Assembly: GCA_029907605.1 (NCBI GenBank)
Contig: JARYLO010000007.1
Span: 1 to 44,630 of the forward strand
Origin: Sedimentisphaerales bacterium
GTDB lineage: Bacteria; Planctomycetota; Phycisphaerae; Sedimentisphaerales; Anaerobacaceae
Length of the DNA stretch: 44,630 nt
Reading direction: 5' to 3'
This document shows, one piece after another, positions 16,367 through 25,617 of the stretch. Each line of letters begins with the position of its first letter. Position 1 is the first letter of the stretch. Under the pieces are notes generated by a model. It ran no database searches, was not told where the DNA came from, and saw only the letters and a program-made list of their open reading frames with translations. The position numbers were made by a program, and so were the translations under genes.

Positions 16367-17139
16367 CTACCCTTGACCAGCTCACCAGAATAAGGGTTGA
16401 CATAATAGGCCTTCTGCAAGACCCTACCTAGATACTCAGTCATAGGCCTGCCCCGCTGCCAAGCCTGATTGAAGGCCACCCTGTCGAATATCACCAGTGC
16501 ATCCCTGCTATCTTCCTTTGCAAGCCCAAGGGGCTTGGCCTCTGGGTCATCCTGCACGAACATCCCTAGGCCCTTCTGTACGCTGGCCAGTTTGTTGAAG
16601 ACATCGCTATCATCCCTGACGCAAACCTCCTTGTGAGCAAGTATCCCTGAAGGACCAAACACGATGGAGAACGTGCCCACATCCCTTAAGACATTGAGAT
16701 CCAACAGGGCCTTATCATCCCACTCAGGATACCTGACCTGGCCTTGTCTTCCGACAAGTGCCCCTGCAAAGGCCAGGTCCATCACACCAACCCCTTCAGG
16801 CAAGGGTATTGGGTTTACCCCCCTAACGGCCCTGAATCTAGAGGCAAGGTCAGCATCAGGGCTGTAGGTAATGAAGACCATGTACTGGGCTGCCTCAAGT
16901 GGGCTGCGAGGCGGACAATTGGCCATCTGGAACCGAATCCCTATGTACCGCTGCTGACCCATGGCCATGGCCCTTGCAGTATTGAGAGAGGTCTGCACCA
17001 AGATCATTGCAGAATCCTCTGACTGGAACGACCTAACCACTGCCCTCATGGCAGGCAGACCCAGTCCGATCAGGGCTGCAATAATGGCGACCACCACCAG
17101 CAACTCCACTAGTGTCAGACCTGATCTAGTTGGCTTCAT
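16363..17139 (-). CDS. gspH: GspH-like pseudopilin
   Basis: A 258-residue pseudopilin with RSG followed by LTLVELLVVVAIIAALIGL, a clean prepilin peptidase site with Glu at +5. The globular part has the GspH/FimT-like pattern of a long helix followed by TARAMAMGQQRYIGIRF and FSIVFGPSG near residues 55-190. The ATG at 17137-17139 has GGAGAGG two bases upstream; earlier in-frame codons lack support. It lies between the short GspG-like gene and the GspI-like gene, the canonical H position. Confidence 0.72.
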   Translation of the reverse strand: MKPTRSGLTLVELLVVVAIIAALIGLGLPAMRAVVRSFQSEDSAMILVQTSLNTARAMAMGQQRYIGIRFQMANCPPRSPLEAAQYMVFITYSPDADLASRFRAVRGVNPIPLPEGVGVMDLAFAGALVGRQGQVRYPEWDDKALLDLNVLRDVGTFSIVFGPSGILAHKEVCVRDDSDVFNKLASVQKGLGMFVQDDPEAKPLGLAKEDSRDALVIFDRVAFNQAWQRGRPMTEYLGRVLQKAYYVNPYSGELVKGR

Positions 17140-17158
17140 AACCTCTCCTAGATCCAGC

Positions 17159-17638
17159 CTATCTGTTTGTGATGTCATCGCTGGTCATATACAAACGGTC
17201 CGGACCTGCAGACCTCAAGACTGCCAGGCTGGCCGGCGGCACGTAGTTGTAATCCACTGGCATCTGCCAGGGATCGTACAGCTCCACCTGTCCATCAGGA
17301 CTGTCTTTGGGCCAGAGGTCCTTGAAGAGACGCTTATCTGCCCTGTCCAACACCTCCCTACTGGCCGGAACCGCCTCCAATGATCTGATCAGGAACTGGC
17401 TTCGGGCCGTAGTACCCCCCTGCACATGTGTAGTATCTGGCAGGCCCCCTTCCTCCTGTGCGTACTCTGCCAAGGCCCCATCTAGGATGACCATCAGCCC
17501 CCTGGTGGCCTGGCATTTGAGGTAGGTATCCAGTCTTGAAAAGCCTATACCTGCAACTGCTGCCAGGATCACCAGGATCGCAAGGACCATCAACAACTCC
17601 ACAAGTGTGACCGCAACCCTGGACACAGCCCTACCCAT
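17159..17638 (-). CDS. gspG: GspG-like major pseudopilin
   Basis: A 159-residue protein of the size of a major pseudopilin. Its N-terminal helix contains VTLVELLMVLAILVILAAVA, and its C-terminus ends in SAGPDRLYMTSDDITNR, the calcium-binding loop typical of GspG. DPWQMPVDYNYV before it matches the family DPWG.PY.Y segment. The residue before the predicted cleavage point is Ala (RVA then VTLVE) instead of the nearly invariant Gly, so processing may be altered. It starts 13 bases after the second long paralogue. Confidence 0.8.
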   Translation of the reverse strand: MGRAVSRVAVTLVELLMVLAILVILAAVAGIGFSRLDTYLKCQATRGLMVILDGALAEYAQEEGGLPDTTHVQGGTTARSQFLIRSLEAVPASREVLDRADKRLFKDLWPKDSPDGQVELYDPWQMPVDYNYVPPASLAVLRSAGPDRLYMTSDDITNR

Positions 17639-17651
17639 CCAATACCAGCCA

Positions 17652-18524
17652 CTAAGGGCCGCCTATCCTGGCAAAGTTGGTCACATCATCACTAGTTCCG
17701 TAGATACTATCGTAACCTGCAGATATCAGTATGTAAGAGTCGCTTCGATACGGACGCCCCTCGCCAGGTTTGTTTATCAGGTCTACCACTGGTACACGCG
17801 GGTCGCGGATGAATGCATAGAACGCCGCCACCCTGTCCTTTGCGTCCTGCCCCCAAGGGCTCATCCTCGAACGGCCATGGTTTAGCACATCTATATTCTC
17901 CTTGGCCAGGATGATCTGCATGTTGTCCTCAAAGTTGTAGATCTCCTGACTGGTCCTGCCAAGGCGATTTGCCCTAAAATAAAGGATAGGTGAGCCTACA
18001 CGCACATACCGCGTAGAGGTCCCTTCTGTATACACGATCTGATATTGCGGGAATGCGTCACAAAGCACAAAACTCGCTGCAGCCAGGTTCCAGAGCCTAT
18101 TCTGGTCGAACAAACCCACAACGCCGGGTCCTGCCCCCAACCTATAGGCATTGGCCGTGTCTGGGTCCAGATATAGGTCACGCCTGCCTGTGGTGGCCTT
18201 GTATGCCCCATCGTCCATGGACCAGCCACTGTTGGGGTCAAACCCCATCATATCCCTGCCAACCAAGGCCTCTGCCAGCTTCTGGGCCCCACAATAGAAG
18301 TCACGTCCACCAGCCGCAACAGAGGCGTCAGAAGGAGGATAATCACCATAATCGTTCTTGAACGCAACCAGAGCGGTCTCTATGGCGGCGAACTGCATCT
18401 TCTGCTTGCCATTGAGGGCGGCCCTCCTGGCCATCTGCGTGGCAGGGATCAAGATCCCCACCAAGATGGCAATGATCGCCGCAACGGTCAGGATCTCTAT
18501 TAAGGTAACGCCTCTAGACCTCAC
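17652..18524 (-). CDS. Long GspG-like pilin, second paralogue
   Basis: A 290-residue type IV pilin-like protein. The prepilin site is SRG followed by VTLIEILTVAAIIAILVGI. It ends with ISAGYDSIYGTSDDVTN and a short tail, the same calcium-loop ending as the other two GspG-like proteins. It shares the internal pattern YCGA.KL.EAL.G.D.MG with the preceding gene, so the two are paralogues. I start at the GTG at 18522-18524 because GAGG lies six bases upstream; a TTG four codons earlier is the alternative. Gap to the preceding gene is 12 bases. Confidence 0.8.
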   Translation of the reverse strand: MRSRGVTLIEILTVAAIIAILVGILIPATQMARRAALNGKQKMQFAAIETALVAFKNDYGDYPPSDASVAAGGRDFYCGAQKLAEALVGRDMMGFDPNSGWSMDDGAYKATTGRRDLYLDPDTANAYRLGAGPGVVGLFDQNRLWNLAAASFVLCDAFPQYQIVYTEGTSTRYVRVGSPILYFRANRLGRTSQEIYNFEDNMQIILAKENIDVLNHGRSRMSPWGQDAKDRVAAFYAFIRDPRVPVVDLINKPGEGRPYRSDSYILISAGYDSIYGTSDDVTNFARIGGP

Positions 18525-18536
18525 TAGACACCTCAA

Positions 18537-19472
18537 CTACCACTTGTAGTTGGTCACGTCATCGCCTGTGCCAAACTCGCTATCCCATCCAGCAGAGATC
18601 AACAGGAATGTGTCCCGTCTGTATGGACCACGTACGGTTGAACCAGAGAAGTTGTACTGTGGATTGCTGGTCTCAGAATAGAAGAGCAAGGGATCGGCCA
18701 ACCTGTGAGGCTTGCGTGCACCAGCACCCACCCATGGCAAGCCGAGGGTCAGGATATCGATATTGTCGGTGTAGTTGTAGATGAAACCATTGTTGTTGGT
18801 CTCAACCGGCCAGGTATTGCCCCGCCGCGGATCATTAGGATCATGGATGATCCCTGCTGGATCTGCCTTGTAATAGAGCACAGGCATACCGAGCTTGGTC
18901 TCATTACTACTTGCATTGAGGTTCTCGGCTCGCTTATACACATCACAAAGTACAAACATCTGATCCGTAGGGTACTGCCCCTGACGGAACCTGCTACTTG
19001 CCAAGACAGTTGCCGGATAGATATCTATTAGCATGTGGGCACTGACCTTCTCAGGTTCCAAATATGGCCCCTTCCTCTGCTTGAGGTTCTGATCCTCAGG
19101 CACCGGCAGGCGATAGACACCACCAGGCTGATATATGGAGCTGGCAAGGAACCTAGAGCCTGGATGGTAACCCATCAGGTCCTGCCCCATCAGGGCCTCG
19201 CAAAGCTTCATTGCCCCACAATAATATGCCTGGCCTGTGGCATCCACTGCCCTTGAATCAGGGTAGTCCTCAAAGTCATTGCGGAACATCTCTAGCCCAT
19301 CCTGGATGGCCTTTAGCTGTGCACGCTGCCTGACACCAAGGGCATACTTTCTGACATTGTTGACTGCTGGCACCAGCAGGCCTATCAGGATCACGATGAT
19401 ACTCATCACCGTCAGCAGTTCTATGATCGTGAAGGCCTTAAGAGATGGTCTAACTTGTCTGAGATCTTTCAT
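18537..19472 (-). CDS. Long GspG-like pilin, first paralogue
   Basis: A 311-residue pilin-like protein with an N-terminal helix LKAFTIIELLTVMSIIVILI. The expected cleavage point is preceded by Ala, not Gly. It carries YYCGAMKLCEALMGQDLMGY in the middle and ends ISAGWDSEFGTGDDVTNYKW, the GspG-type calcium loop. The start ATG at 19470-19472 is fixed by AAGGAG six bases upstream. About twice the size of an ordinary GspG, it is the first pilin gene after gspF and may be a major subunit. Part of the eleven-gene operon. Confidence 0.8.
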   Translation of the reverse strand: MKDLRQVRPSLKAFTIIELLTVMSIIVILIGLLVPAVNNVRKYALGVRQRAQLKAIQDGLEMFRNDFEDYPDSRAVDATGQAYYCGAMKLCEALMGQDLMGYHPGSRFLASSIYQPGGVYRLPVPEDQNLKQRKGPYLEPEKVSAHMLIDIYPATVLASSRFRQGQYPTDQMFVLCDVYKRAENLNASSNETKLGMPVLYYKADPAGIIHDPNDPRRGNTWPVETNNNGFIYNYTDNIDILTLGLPWVGAGARKPHRLADPLLFYSETSNPQYNFSGSTVRGPYRRDTFLLISAGWDSEFGTGDDVTNYKW

Positions 19473-19510
19473 GGGCGTCTCCTTGTTAATCTGCAATCTT
19501 GGCACTAGTA

Positions 19511-20770
19511 CTATCCTCCAGAGGTACTGCTCAAACCTTGAATAACCTGTATCATGGGTAAGAAGACCGCAAGTACTACTACACCGACGGTTCCACCCAA
19601 GAATATGATCAGGACTGGCTCCAGTAAGGACATCATCGCCCCCACCAGCACGTCCACCTGCTCATCGTAATTGTCGGCAACCTTTAGGAGCATCTTGTCT
19701 AGCTCACCTGTCTCTTCGCCTACTGCCACCATGTTGGCCACGATCCCGTCTATGACCCTGGACTGGCGTAAGGGACCGGCGAATGTATCTCCCTGCCGGA
19801 TTGAGTTGTGGATCTTGGTCAATAAGGCTGCGTATACCTCATTTCCTGCAGTCTCACGCGTGACATTTATGGCGTCCAGGATCGGGACACCTGCACCAAT
19901 GAGTGTGCCGAGCGTCCTTGTCCACCTGGAGACCACTATCTTGCCAGCTAACTGGCCAACTACAGGGAGGCTAAGTGTGATCGCATCCAGGACGTACTTG
20001 GTTGGCCTAAACTTTTTCAGGACCTTGAGTGTGACGATGATGATAAATGGTATCGCTAGCAGGACTACAAGCCCCCTGCCACTGGCAATCCACGCACTGA
20101 TCGCCAATACGGCGGTGGTGATTGGATTGAGCTGGCCTCCAACCATCTCGGTGAGCACGGTCTGGAACTGAGGTATCACGAACTTCATCAGGCCCAAAAC
20201 GATCAGGAAGGCCGCAGTCAACACCACCACAGGATATACCAATGCCCCCTTTACACGCCCCTTGAGCTTTAGGCTCTTTTCCTTGAAATCTGCTATCCTG
20301 GCCAAGATCAGATCCAAGACACCCCCTGCCTCACCTGCAGCAACCATGCTGACCATCAATCTGTCAAATGCCCTAGGGTACTTTGCCAATGCCTCAGACA
20401 GGGTAGAACCCCCCTCAATATCATCTGCCACATAACCTATGATCCTCTTGAAGCTCCCCCGCCTTTGCTGCTCCTCTAGTATCCGCAGCGACCGCAACAG
20501 TGGCAGACCCGCGTCCTGCAATGTGGATAGCTGCCTGCAGAACTCGGTGATCAATCTAACACTTACCCTGGCATTGGCACCACGTCTTGCCCTGGGCCTT
20601 GCCGCTGCCCTGGCAGGGGCGGCCTTGGCAGCACCTTTGGGCTGAACCTTGGTAGGGAAATAACCCAGGCTCCGGATCTTGGTGATCGCGTCCTTATCCG
20701 TCAGGGCCTCTATCTCTGACCTGACCTCCGCCCCCTTTGAATCCAGTGCGATGTACTCGAATACAGGCAT
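19511..20770 (-). CDS. gspF: GspF/PilC-type inner-membrane platform protein
   Basis: A 419-residue polytopic membrane protein with two GspF domains (about 70-195 and 275-400), each carrying the pattern FCRQLSTLQDAGLPLL or RTLGTLIGAGVPILDA. It couples the cytoplasmic ATPase to pilus assembly. A linker at about 46-68 is rich in Ala and Arg (KAAPARAAARPRARRGANAR), which is unusual and may contact nucleic acid or the ATPase. The ATG at 20768-20770 follows the gspE stop by two bases and has GAGGG upstream. Only one platform gene serves the two PilB-type ATPases here. Confidence 0.93.
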   Translation of the reverse strand: MPVFEYIALDSKGAEVRSEIEALTDKDAITKIRSLGYFPTKVQPKGAAKAAPARAAARPRARRGANARVSVRLITEFCRQLSTLQDAGLPLLRSLRILEEQQRRGSFKRIIGYVADDIEGGSTLSEALAKYPRAFDRLMVSMVAAGEAGGVLDLILARIADFKEKSLKLKGRVKGALVYPVVVLTAAFLIVLGLMKFVIPQFQTVLTEMVGGQLNPITTAVLAISAWIASGRGLVVLLAIPFIIIVTLKVLKKFRPTKYVLDAITLSLPVVGQLAGKIVVSRWTRTLGTLIGAGVPILDAINVTRETAGNEVYAALLTKIHNSIRQGDTFAGPLRQSRVIDGIVANMVAVGEETGELDKMLLKVADNYDEQVDVLVGAMMSLLEPVLIIFLGGTVGVVVLAVFLPMIQVIQGLSSTSGG

Positions 20771-20772
20771 GA

Positions 20773-22539
20773 TCAACCCTCAATAATCGTTTCCCTAACG
20801 ACCTCGTCTATAGTCGTTATGCCGTCATATATGGCTGCAAGGCCATTCTCCCTCAGGAGCCTCATCCCCGCCTTCTGTGCGGCTACCCGCAAGACGTTTG
20901 TGGAGGCCTTCTCCATGATCAGGCTCCTGATCTCGTCATTGAGCACCATGATCTCAAAGATCGCGATCCTCCCCTTGTAACCGGTGTTGTTGCACCTGGA
21001 ACACCCGCGGCCATAATAGAACTTTCTGCCCTTGATCTGATCCCTTGTAAGCTGCAGCTCAAACAACTGGTCATCCGTGGGCTCGTATTCGGTCTTGCAG
21101 AAGGTACATATCCGCCTTACAAGCCTCTGGGCAACCACGCCTTCCAATGTGGCGGTCAGCAGGTAGGGCTCTACACCAAGGTCCAGCAGACGCGCGATCG
21201 AACTTGGGGCATCGTTTGTGTGCAATGTGGTAAAGACCAGGTGGCCTGTCAGCGAGGCCTGGGCCGCGATCCTGGCCGTCTCCAGGTCTCGAATCTCCCC
21301 CACCAGCACTATATCTGGGTCCTGACGCAGGATGGATCTGAGACATCTTGCGAAGGTCAGGCCTATGTCCGATCGGATCTGTACCTGGATGACCCCGTCT
21401 AGATCGTACTCAACCGGGTCCTCGGTAGTGATGATCTTGGTCTCTATGTCGTTAAGGGCACTCAGTGCAGAATAAAGTGTGGTCGTCTTTCCGCAACCGG
21501 TAGGACCTGTGACAATGATGATCCCATTGGGCTTACGGATAAGACGCTGGAATGTCTCAAGCTCTTCAGGCCTGAAGCCCAACTTTTCAAGATCGAAACT
21601 GACCTGAGAGCGGTCCAAGATACGCAGTACCACACTCTCGCCAAACATGGTCGGCAACACGCTGACACGCAGGTCAACAGGCTTGCCCCCTACTGTCAAG
21701 GAGATACGGCCGTCCTGTGGCAGCCTCCGCTCTGCGATGTCTAGGTTGGCCATGACCTTTATCCTGGAGCTGAGGGCAGCAGCGATGTACTTTGGTGGAG
21801 GCACCATCTCGTAGAGCACGCCGTCGATACGGTACCTCATGCGGTACTCATTCTCGAATGGCTCAAAGTGTATGTCAGATGCCTTGTCCCTGATGGCCTG
21901 CAGCAGCACCAGGTTTAATAGCTTCTTGACCGGGTTGGACTCGGACAGCTCCTTTAGGTCCTCAAGGTCTATACTTTGGTTGCGGCCCTCGAACTCTGCC
22001 AGGAATTGATCACCCTGGATCTCGGCTATGAGGTCCTTTATGTTGTCCTCCGCGGCCTTTTCGGGATAGAACCGATTCAAGGCCTTGTCCAAGGAGCCAG
22101 GGTCGGTGATCTTTGCCTTTATCTTCAACCCTGTCAGGGTCTGGATATCATCTATGGCCTTAAAGTTCTCGGCAGTGTCTATGGCTATGGTCAATTCATT
22201 CGCCCCAGCACTAAACGAAAGGGGTAGCACTCGATAGCTTCTGGCCATCTGGGCAGGTACCTTGTCTAGGGCATCAGGGGGGATCATCATCCCATCTATA
22301 TTGACATACTCAATACCCCTTTGGGCTGCCAGGGCTATCTGGAGCTGCTCGGCGGTGATTAACCCCTTTTCCACCATCACCTGACCGATCTTTACCCCTC
22401 TTTTCTCCTTCTGGATCCGCAGGCATTCGTGGACCTGCTCCCTGGAGACCAGGCCCATCTTTATCAAGACCCTCCCGACTGGCCTGGCCTTTAGCTGTTC
22501 GATCGGCGGTAGCCTCATTGTATTGGTGTCTACGGCCAT
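20773..22539 (-). CDS. gspE: GspE/PilB-type assembly ATPase, copy next to gspF
   Basis: A 588-residue hexameric ATPase that powers pseudopilus extension. Order: N-terminal GspE domain with two short IGQVMVEKGLIT-type repeats (about 20-150), then the ATPase with Walker A GPTGCGKT (345-352), Asp box EDPVEYDLDG, Walker B ILVGEIRD-type VLVGEIRD (411-418), His box TGHLVFTTLHTNDA, and the zinc tetracysteine Cys478, Cys481, Cys513, Cys516. All key residues are present; Cys replaces the usual Ser in Walker A, a tolerated change. A 131-base gap separates it from pilT, the largest gap within the operon. Confidence 0.95.
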   Translation of the reverse strand: MAVDTNTMRLPPIEQLKARPVGRVLIKMGLVSREQVHECLRIQKEKRGVKIGQVMVEKGLITAEQLQIALAAQRGIEYVNIDGMMIPPDALDKVPAQMARSYRVLPLSFSAGANELTIAIDTAENFKAIDDIQTLTGLKIKAKITDPGSLDKALNRFYPEKAAEDNIKDLIAEIQGDQFLAEFEGRNQSIDLEDLKELSESNPVKKLLNLVLLQAIRDKASDIHFEPFENEYRMRYRIDGVLYEMVPPPKYIAAALSSRIKVMANLDIAERRLPQDGRISLTVGGKPVDLRVSVLPTMFGESVVLRILDRSQVSFDLEKLGFRPEELETFQRLIRKPNGIIIVTGPTGCGKTTTLYSALSALNDIETKIITTEDPVEYDLDGVIQVQIRSDIGLTFARCLRSILRQDPDIVLVGEIRDLETARIAAQASLTGHLVFTTLHTNDAPSSIARLLDLGVEPYLLTATLEGVVAQRLVRRICTFCKTEYEPTDDQLFELQLTRDQIKGRKFYYGRGCSRCNNTGYKGRIAIFEIMVLNDEIRSLIMEKASTNVLRVAAQKAGMRLLRENGLAAIYDGITTIDEVVRETIIEG

Positions 22540-22670
22540 AACACACCTGTTCCTATACTATTGTAACGCAGCAAACCTCGGACATAACGGTAATTAGCAA
22601 AAGGACACTTAGTATATAGTACGCCCGAGACTACCTATCCGCAGTACCTAATCCGCCTGTGTGGGTAGGT
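22540..22670 (-). other. 131-base gap inside the secretion operon
   Basis: AT-richer than the flanking genes. On the minus strand it holds TACAAT about 30 bases before the gspE start, a possible -10 box, but no good -35 box at 16-18 bases. I see no ORF and no strong hairpin. An internal weak promoter is possible. Confidence 0.35.
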
Positions 22671-23822
22671 CTAAGTCCGCAGGACAGGTCCGATATCCTC
22701 CAGCTCCTTCTCAAGGCCGGTCTTGACCCCAGCCTTGACCTTTGCCTTAGTGGCCACCTTTGCCCTGGCCTTGTCGTAGAGTGCCCCGGGTTGCCTGGCC
22801 TTGTCCAGCATCTCCTCCAAGGTGATCTTCCCCTGGTCAAAAAGCTGCCAGAGGTGCTCATCCAACAGCTGCATGCCCAGCTTCTTGCCGGTCTGTATGC
22901 TAGAGTCTATCCGGTACGTCTTGTTCTCCCGGATCAGGTTGGCAATGGCTGGGGTCACCACCATAAACTCATATGCTGCGATCCTGCCCTTGCCTGTGGC
23001 CAGTGGACATAGGGCCTGCGACAGCACCGCAATAAGATTGCTGCTCAACTGCACCCTGATCTGATCCTGCTGGTTGACAGGGAACACGTCTATGATACGC
23101 GTAATAGTACCAGCTGCACTTGTTGTATGCAGGGTACTGAAGACCAGGTGGCCGGTCTCTGCGGCCCTGATGGCCGCCTCTATGGTCTCCAGGTCGCGGA
23201 GCTCGCCGACCAGTATCACATCTGGGTCCATACGCAGGACCCTTCTGAGGGCCTCATTGAAGCTGGGCACATCTACCCCGACCTCCCTCTGGTTGATGAT
23301 CGACTTTTTGTGCGTGTGATAGTATTCGATCGGGTCTTCTATGGTCACGATGTGCCTATCCACGTTCTCATTGATGTAGTTGATCATCGTGGCCAAGGTG
23401 GTGGTCTTGCCGCTACCTGTAGGCCCAGTAACCAGGAACAATCCCCTAGGCCTACGACACAAGGCAGTGACGATCTTGGGCAGACCTATCTCCTCAAAGC
23501 TCATGATGCGGCTCGGTATCAACCGCAGGACCATCGCCACATTGCCCTTCTGCTTGAATACCGAGACCCTAAACCTGGCCGCATCACCGAACGCAAAGCC
23601 AAAGTCAGTACCCCCCTCCTCCTGAAGCTCCTGCTGGTTCCTCTCCGGCGTGATGCTCTTCATCAGGGCCACCGTGTCGTCAGGATCCAGGACCTTGGTC
23701 TCCAAGGACCTAAGCCTACCATGTATCCTGAATATAGGCGGTCTGCCAACAGTTATGTGTATATCCGATGCGCCCTGCTCCACACAGGCCTGAAGCAGCC
23801 TGTCCATGTTTACCGTTGCCAT
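22671..23822 (-). CDS. pilT: PilT-type retraction ATPase
   Basis: A 383-residue ATPase of the twitching motility family. It has the PilT N-terminal ASDIHITVGRPPIFRIHG (18-35), Walker A GPTGSGKT (133-140), Walker B DVILVGELRD, the TGHLVFSTLHT His box and the PilT-specific AIANLIRENKTYRIDS segment, a variant of the AIRNLIRE motif. There is no zinc tetracysteine, which separates it from PilB/GspE. The last 35 residues are Lys-rich and not conserved in PilT in my knowledge. In pili it depolymerises the fibre. Its presence between two assembly ATPases argues for a retractable pilus rather than a pure secretion pseudopilus. Confidence 0.93.
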   Translation of the reverse strand: MATVNMDRLLQACVEQGASDIHITVGRPPIFRIHGRLRSLETKVLDPDDTVALMKSITPERNQQELQEEGGTDFGFAFGDAARFRVSVFKQKGNVAMVLRLIPSRIMSFEEIGLPKIVTALCRRPRGLFLVTGPTGSGKTTTLATMINYINENVDRHIVTIEDPIEYYHTHKKSIINQREVGVDVPSFNEALRRVLRMDPDVILVGELRDLETIEAAIRAAETGHLVFSTLHTTSAAGTITRIIDVFPVNQQDQIRVQLSSNLIAVLSQALCPLATGKGRIAAYEFMVVTPAIANLIRENKTYRIDSSIQTGKKLGMQLLDEHLWQLFDQGKITLEEMLDKARQPGALYDKARAKVATKAKVKAGVKTGLEKELEDIGPVLRT

Positions 23823-23838
23823 CTAAAACCCCCAAAAA

Positions 23839-25572
23839 CTAGACTGCCACCGCCTCCACTTGGGCAACACTTGCCGCCTCTTGGGCAGTGGTTATACCCT
23901 TTAAGACCTTGATCTTACCATCCTCAGCCAGAGTCCTCATCCCCACAGCCTTTGCTGCTGCCCGCAGCTCGGATGTCGGGGCCTTCCTGAAGGCCAACTC
24001 CCGCAGCCTGGTATTCATCTCAACCATCTCGAAGATACCCAACCTGCCCTTATACCCAGTACCCTGGCAGACACTGCACCCAGCCCCTTTGTAGAAGGTA
24101 TGCCTCTTGGCCTCCTCCTCTGTGATGCCTACCAGCCTAAGGTACTTGGGGTCAGGATTGGGATCGACCGTCTTGCAATTCTTGCATATGACCCTAACCA
24201 GCCTCTGGGCCATGATGGCCTGGATCGAGCTGGCAACCAAGAAGGGCTTAACACCCATGTCTATAAGACGCGTGATCGCACTACAGGCGTCGTTGGTGTG
24301 CAATGTGCTAAAGACCAAATGCCCTGTAAGGGCTGCCTGGATCGCTATGTCAGCAACCACACTATCACGGATCTCACCGATCAGGATGATGTTGGGGGCC
24401 TGCCTTAGCATCGCCCTGAGGATCCTCTCGAATGTCAGGCCTATCTCTTCCTTGACCTGACACTGGTTCATCCCAGGGAAGTTGTACTCCACAGGGTCCT
24501 CAGCGGTGATGATCTTCTTGTCAGGTTTGTTGAGCTCCTGCAAGGCAGCATAGAGGGTGGTGGTCTTGCCGCTTCCAGTAGGGCCTGTGACCAAGAAGAT
24601 GCCGTTAGGCCGCCTGATAATCTTCTGGAACTGTTCGTAGTTATCAGGCTCAAAGCCAAGTGCCTCGATACCGATGTTCACAGAATCCGGCCGCAGGATA
24701 CGCAGTACCACACTCTCTCCATGCGTGGCAGGCAAGGAAGAGACACGGAAGTCTATGTCCTGCCCATCTACATTCCTCTTGATACGTCCATCCTGCGGCA
24801 GCCGCTTCTCAGCAATGTCCATGCCTGAGAGTATCTTGAGCCTGGTGATCAGGGCTGCCTGCATGCTCTTGGGAAGGTTATCCTTTTCTAGACAGACGCC
24901 ATCAACCCGGTATCTGATCCTGACCCTATCTGCCATGGGTTCGACATGGATATCGCTTGCCCTCATCCTACATGCAGTATCTATGATCAGGTTTACCAAC
25001 CTGACCACAGGCCCATCATCTGCAAAACCTGCTGCCTCTGCCCTCAGGACCTCTGCCTGCAATTCGCTACCAAACTCGGCCAACTCAGCAGCAGTTGCGT
25101 CTATACTGTGCTTTAGCTCATCATGCTGTTGGGCAGCGGCCTCATCGGCACTGCGTTCCAGGAAGGCCCGGATCTTGGATGGACTTGCCAAGAAGCACTC
25201 AAGCTCTGCACCTGTGCGAAGACGAACCGCATCCATCATGTCCAGATCCAGTGGATCGCCTATGATAAGTTGTAGTCTCCGCTGCTCCAGTTTCAGCGGT
25301 ATGATATTGTACTTCTTGATCAGGTCCTCAGGTATGATCCTCATGTAGTCCGGGGGGATGGTGATCTTGTCGAGGTTGATGTACTTGAGACCTGACTGCT
25401 TGGCAAGGGCCTTTGTGAGGGTCTCTTCATCAAGCAGTCCCTTCTCCAAGAGGATCTGGCCAAGCCTCTTGCCAGTAGTCCTGGACTGCTTTATCCCTTC
25501 TATGAGGGCCTGCTTGGGAACAACGCCTGCCTTTAGAAGGATCTCACCGAGATGTCGCCTTGCACCTGGCAT
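23839..25572 (-). CDS. GspE/PilB-type assembly ATPase, first gene of the operon
   Basis: A 577-residue ATPase with the same architecture as the copy next to gspF: N-terminal GspE domain (about 1-150), Walker A GPTGSGKT (330-337), Asp box AEDPVEYNFPG, Walker B IILIGEIRD, His box TGHLVFSTLHTNDA, and zinc cysteines in ICKNCK and GCSVCQG. The region 140-185 between domains is unlike the other copy and rich in Ala and acidic residues. It could be the PilB partner of PilT, with the other ATPase serving secretion, or the two could form mixed motors. The ATG follows the promoter at 25618-25646 by about 40 bases. Confidence 0.94.
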   Translation of the reverse strand: MPGARRHLGEILLKAGVVPKQALIEGIKQSRTTGKRLGQILLEKGLLDEETLTKALAKQSGLKYINLDKITIPPDYMRIIPEDLIKKYNIIPLKLEQRRLQLIIGDPLDLDMMDAVRLRTGAELECFLASPSKIRAFLERSADEAAAQQHDELKHSIDATAAELAEFGSELQAEVLRAEAAGFADDGPVVRLVNLIIDTACRMRASDIHVEPMADRVRIRYRVDGVCLEKDNLPKSMQAALITRLKILSGMDIAEKRLPQDGRIKRNVDGQDIDFRVSSLPATHGESVVLRILRPDSVNIGIEALGFEPDNYEQFQKIIRRPNGIFLVTGPTGSGKTTTLYAALQELNKPDKKIITAEDPVEYNFPGMNQCQVKEEIGLTFERILRAMLRQAPNIILIGEIRDSVVADIAIQAALTGHLVFSTLHTNDACSAITRLIDMGVKPFLVASSIQAIMAQRLVRVICKNCKTVDPNPDPKYLRLVGITEEEAKRHTFYKGAGCSVCQGTGYKGRLGIFEMVEMNTRLRELAFRKAPTSELRAAAKAVGMRTLAEDGKIKVLKGITTAQEAASVAQVEAVAV

Positions 25573-25617
25573 CTAGTCTCAATCCAACCACTGCCCCGCA
25601 ACCTTAGGCATATAAAA

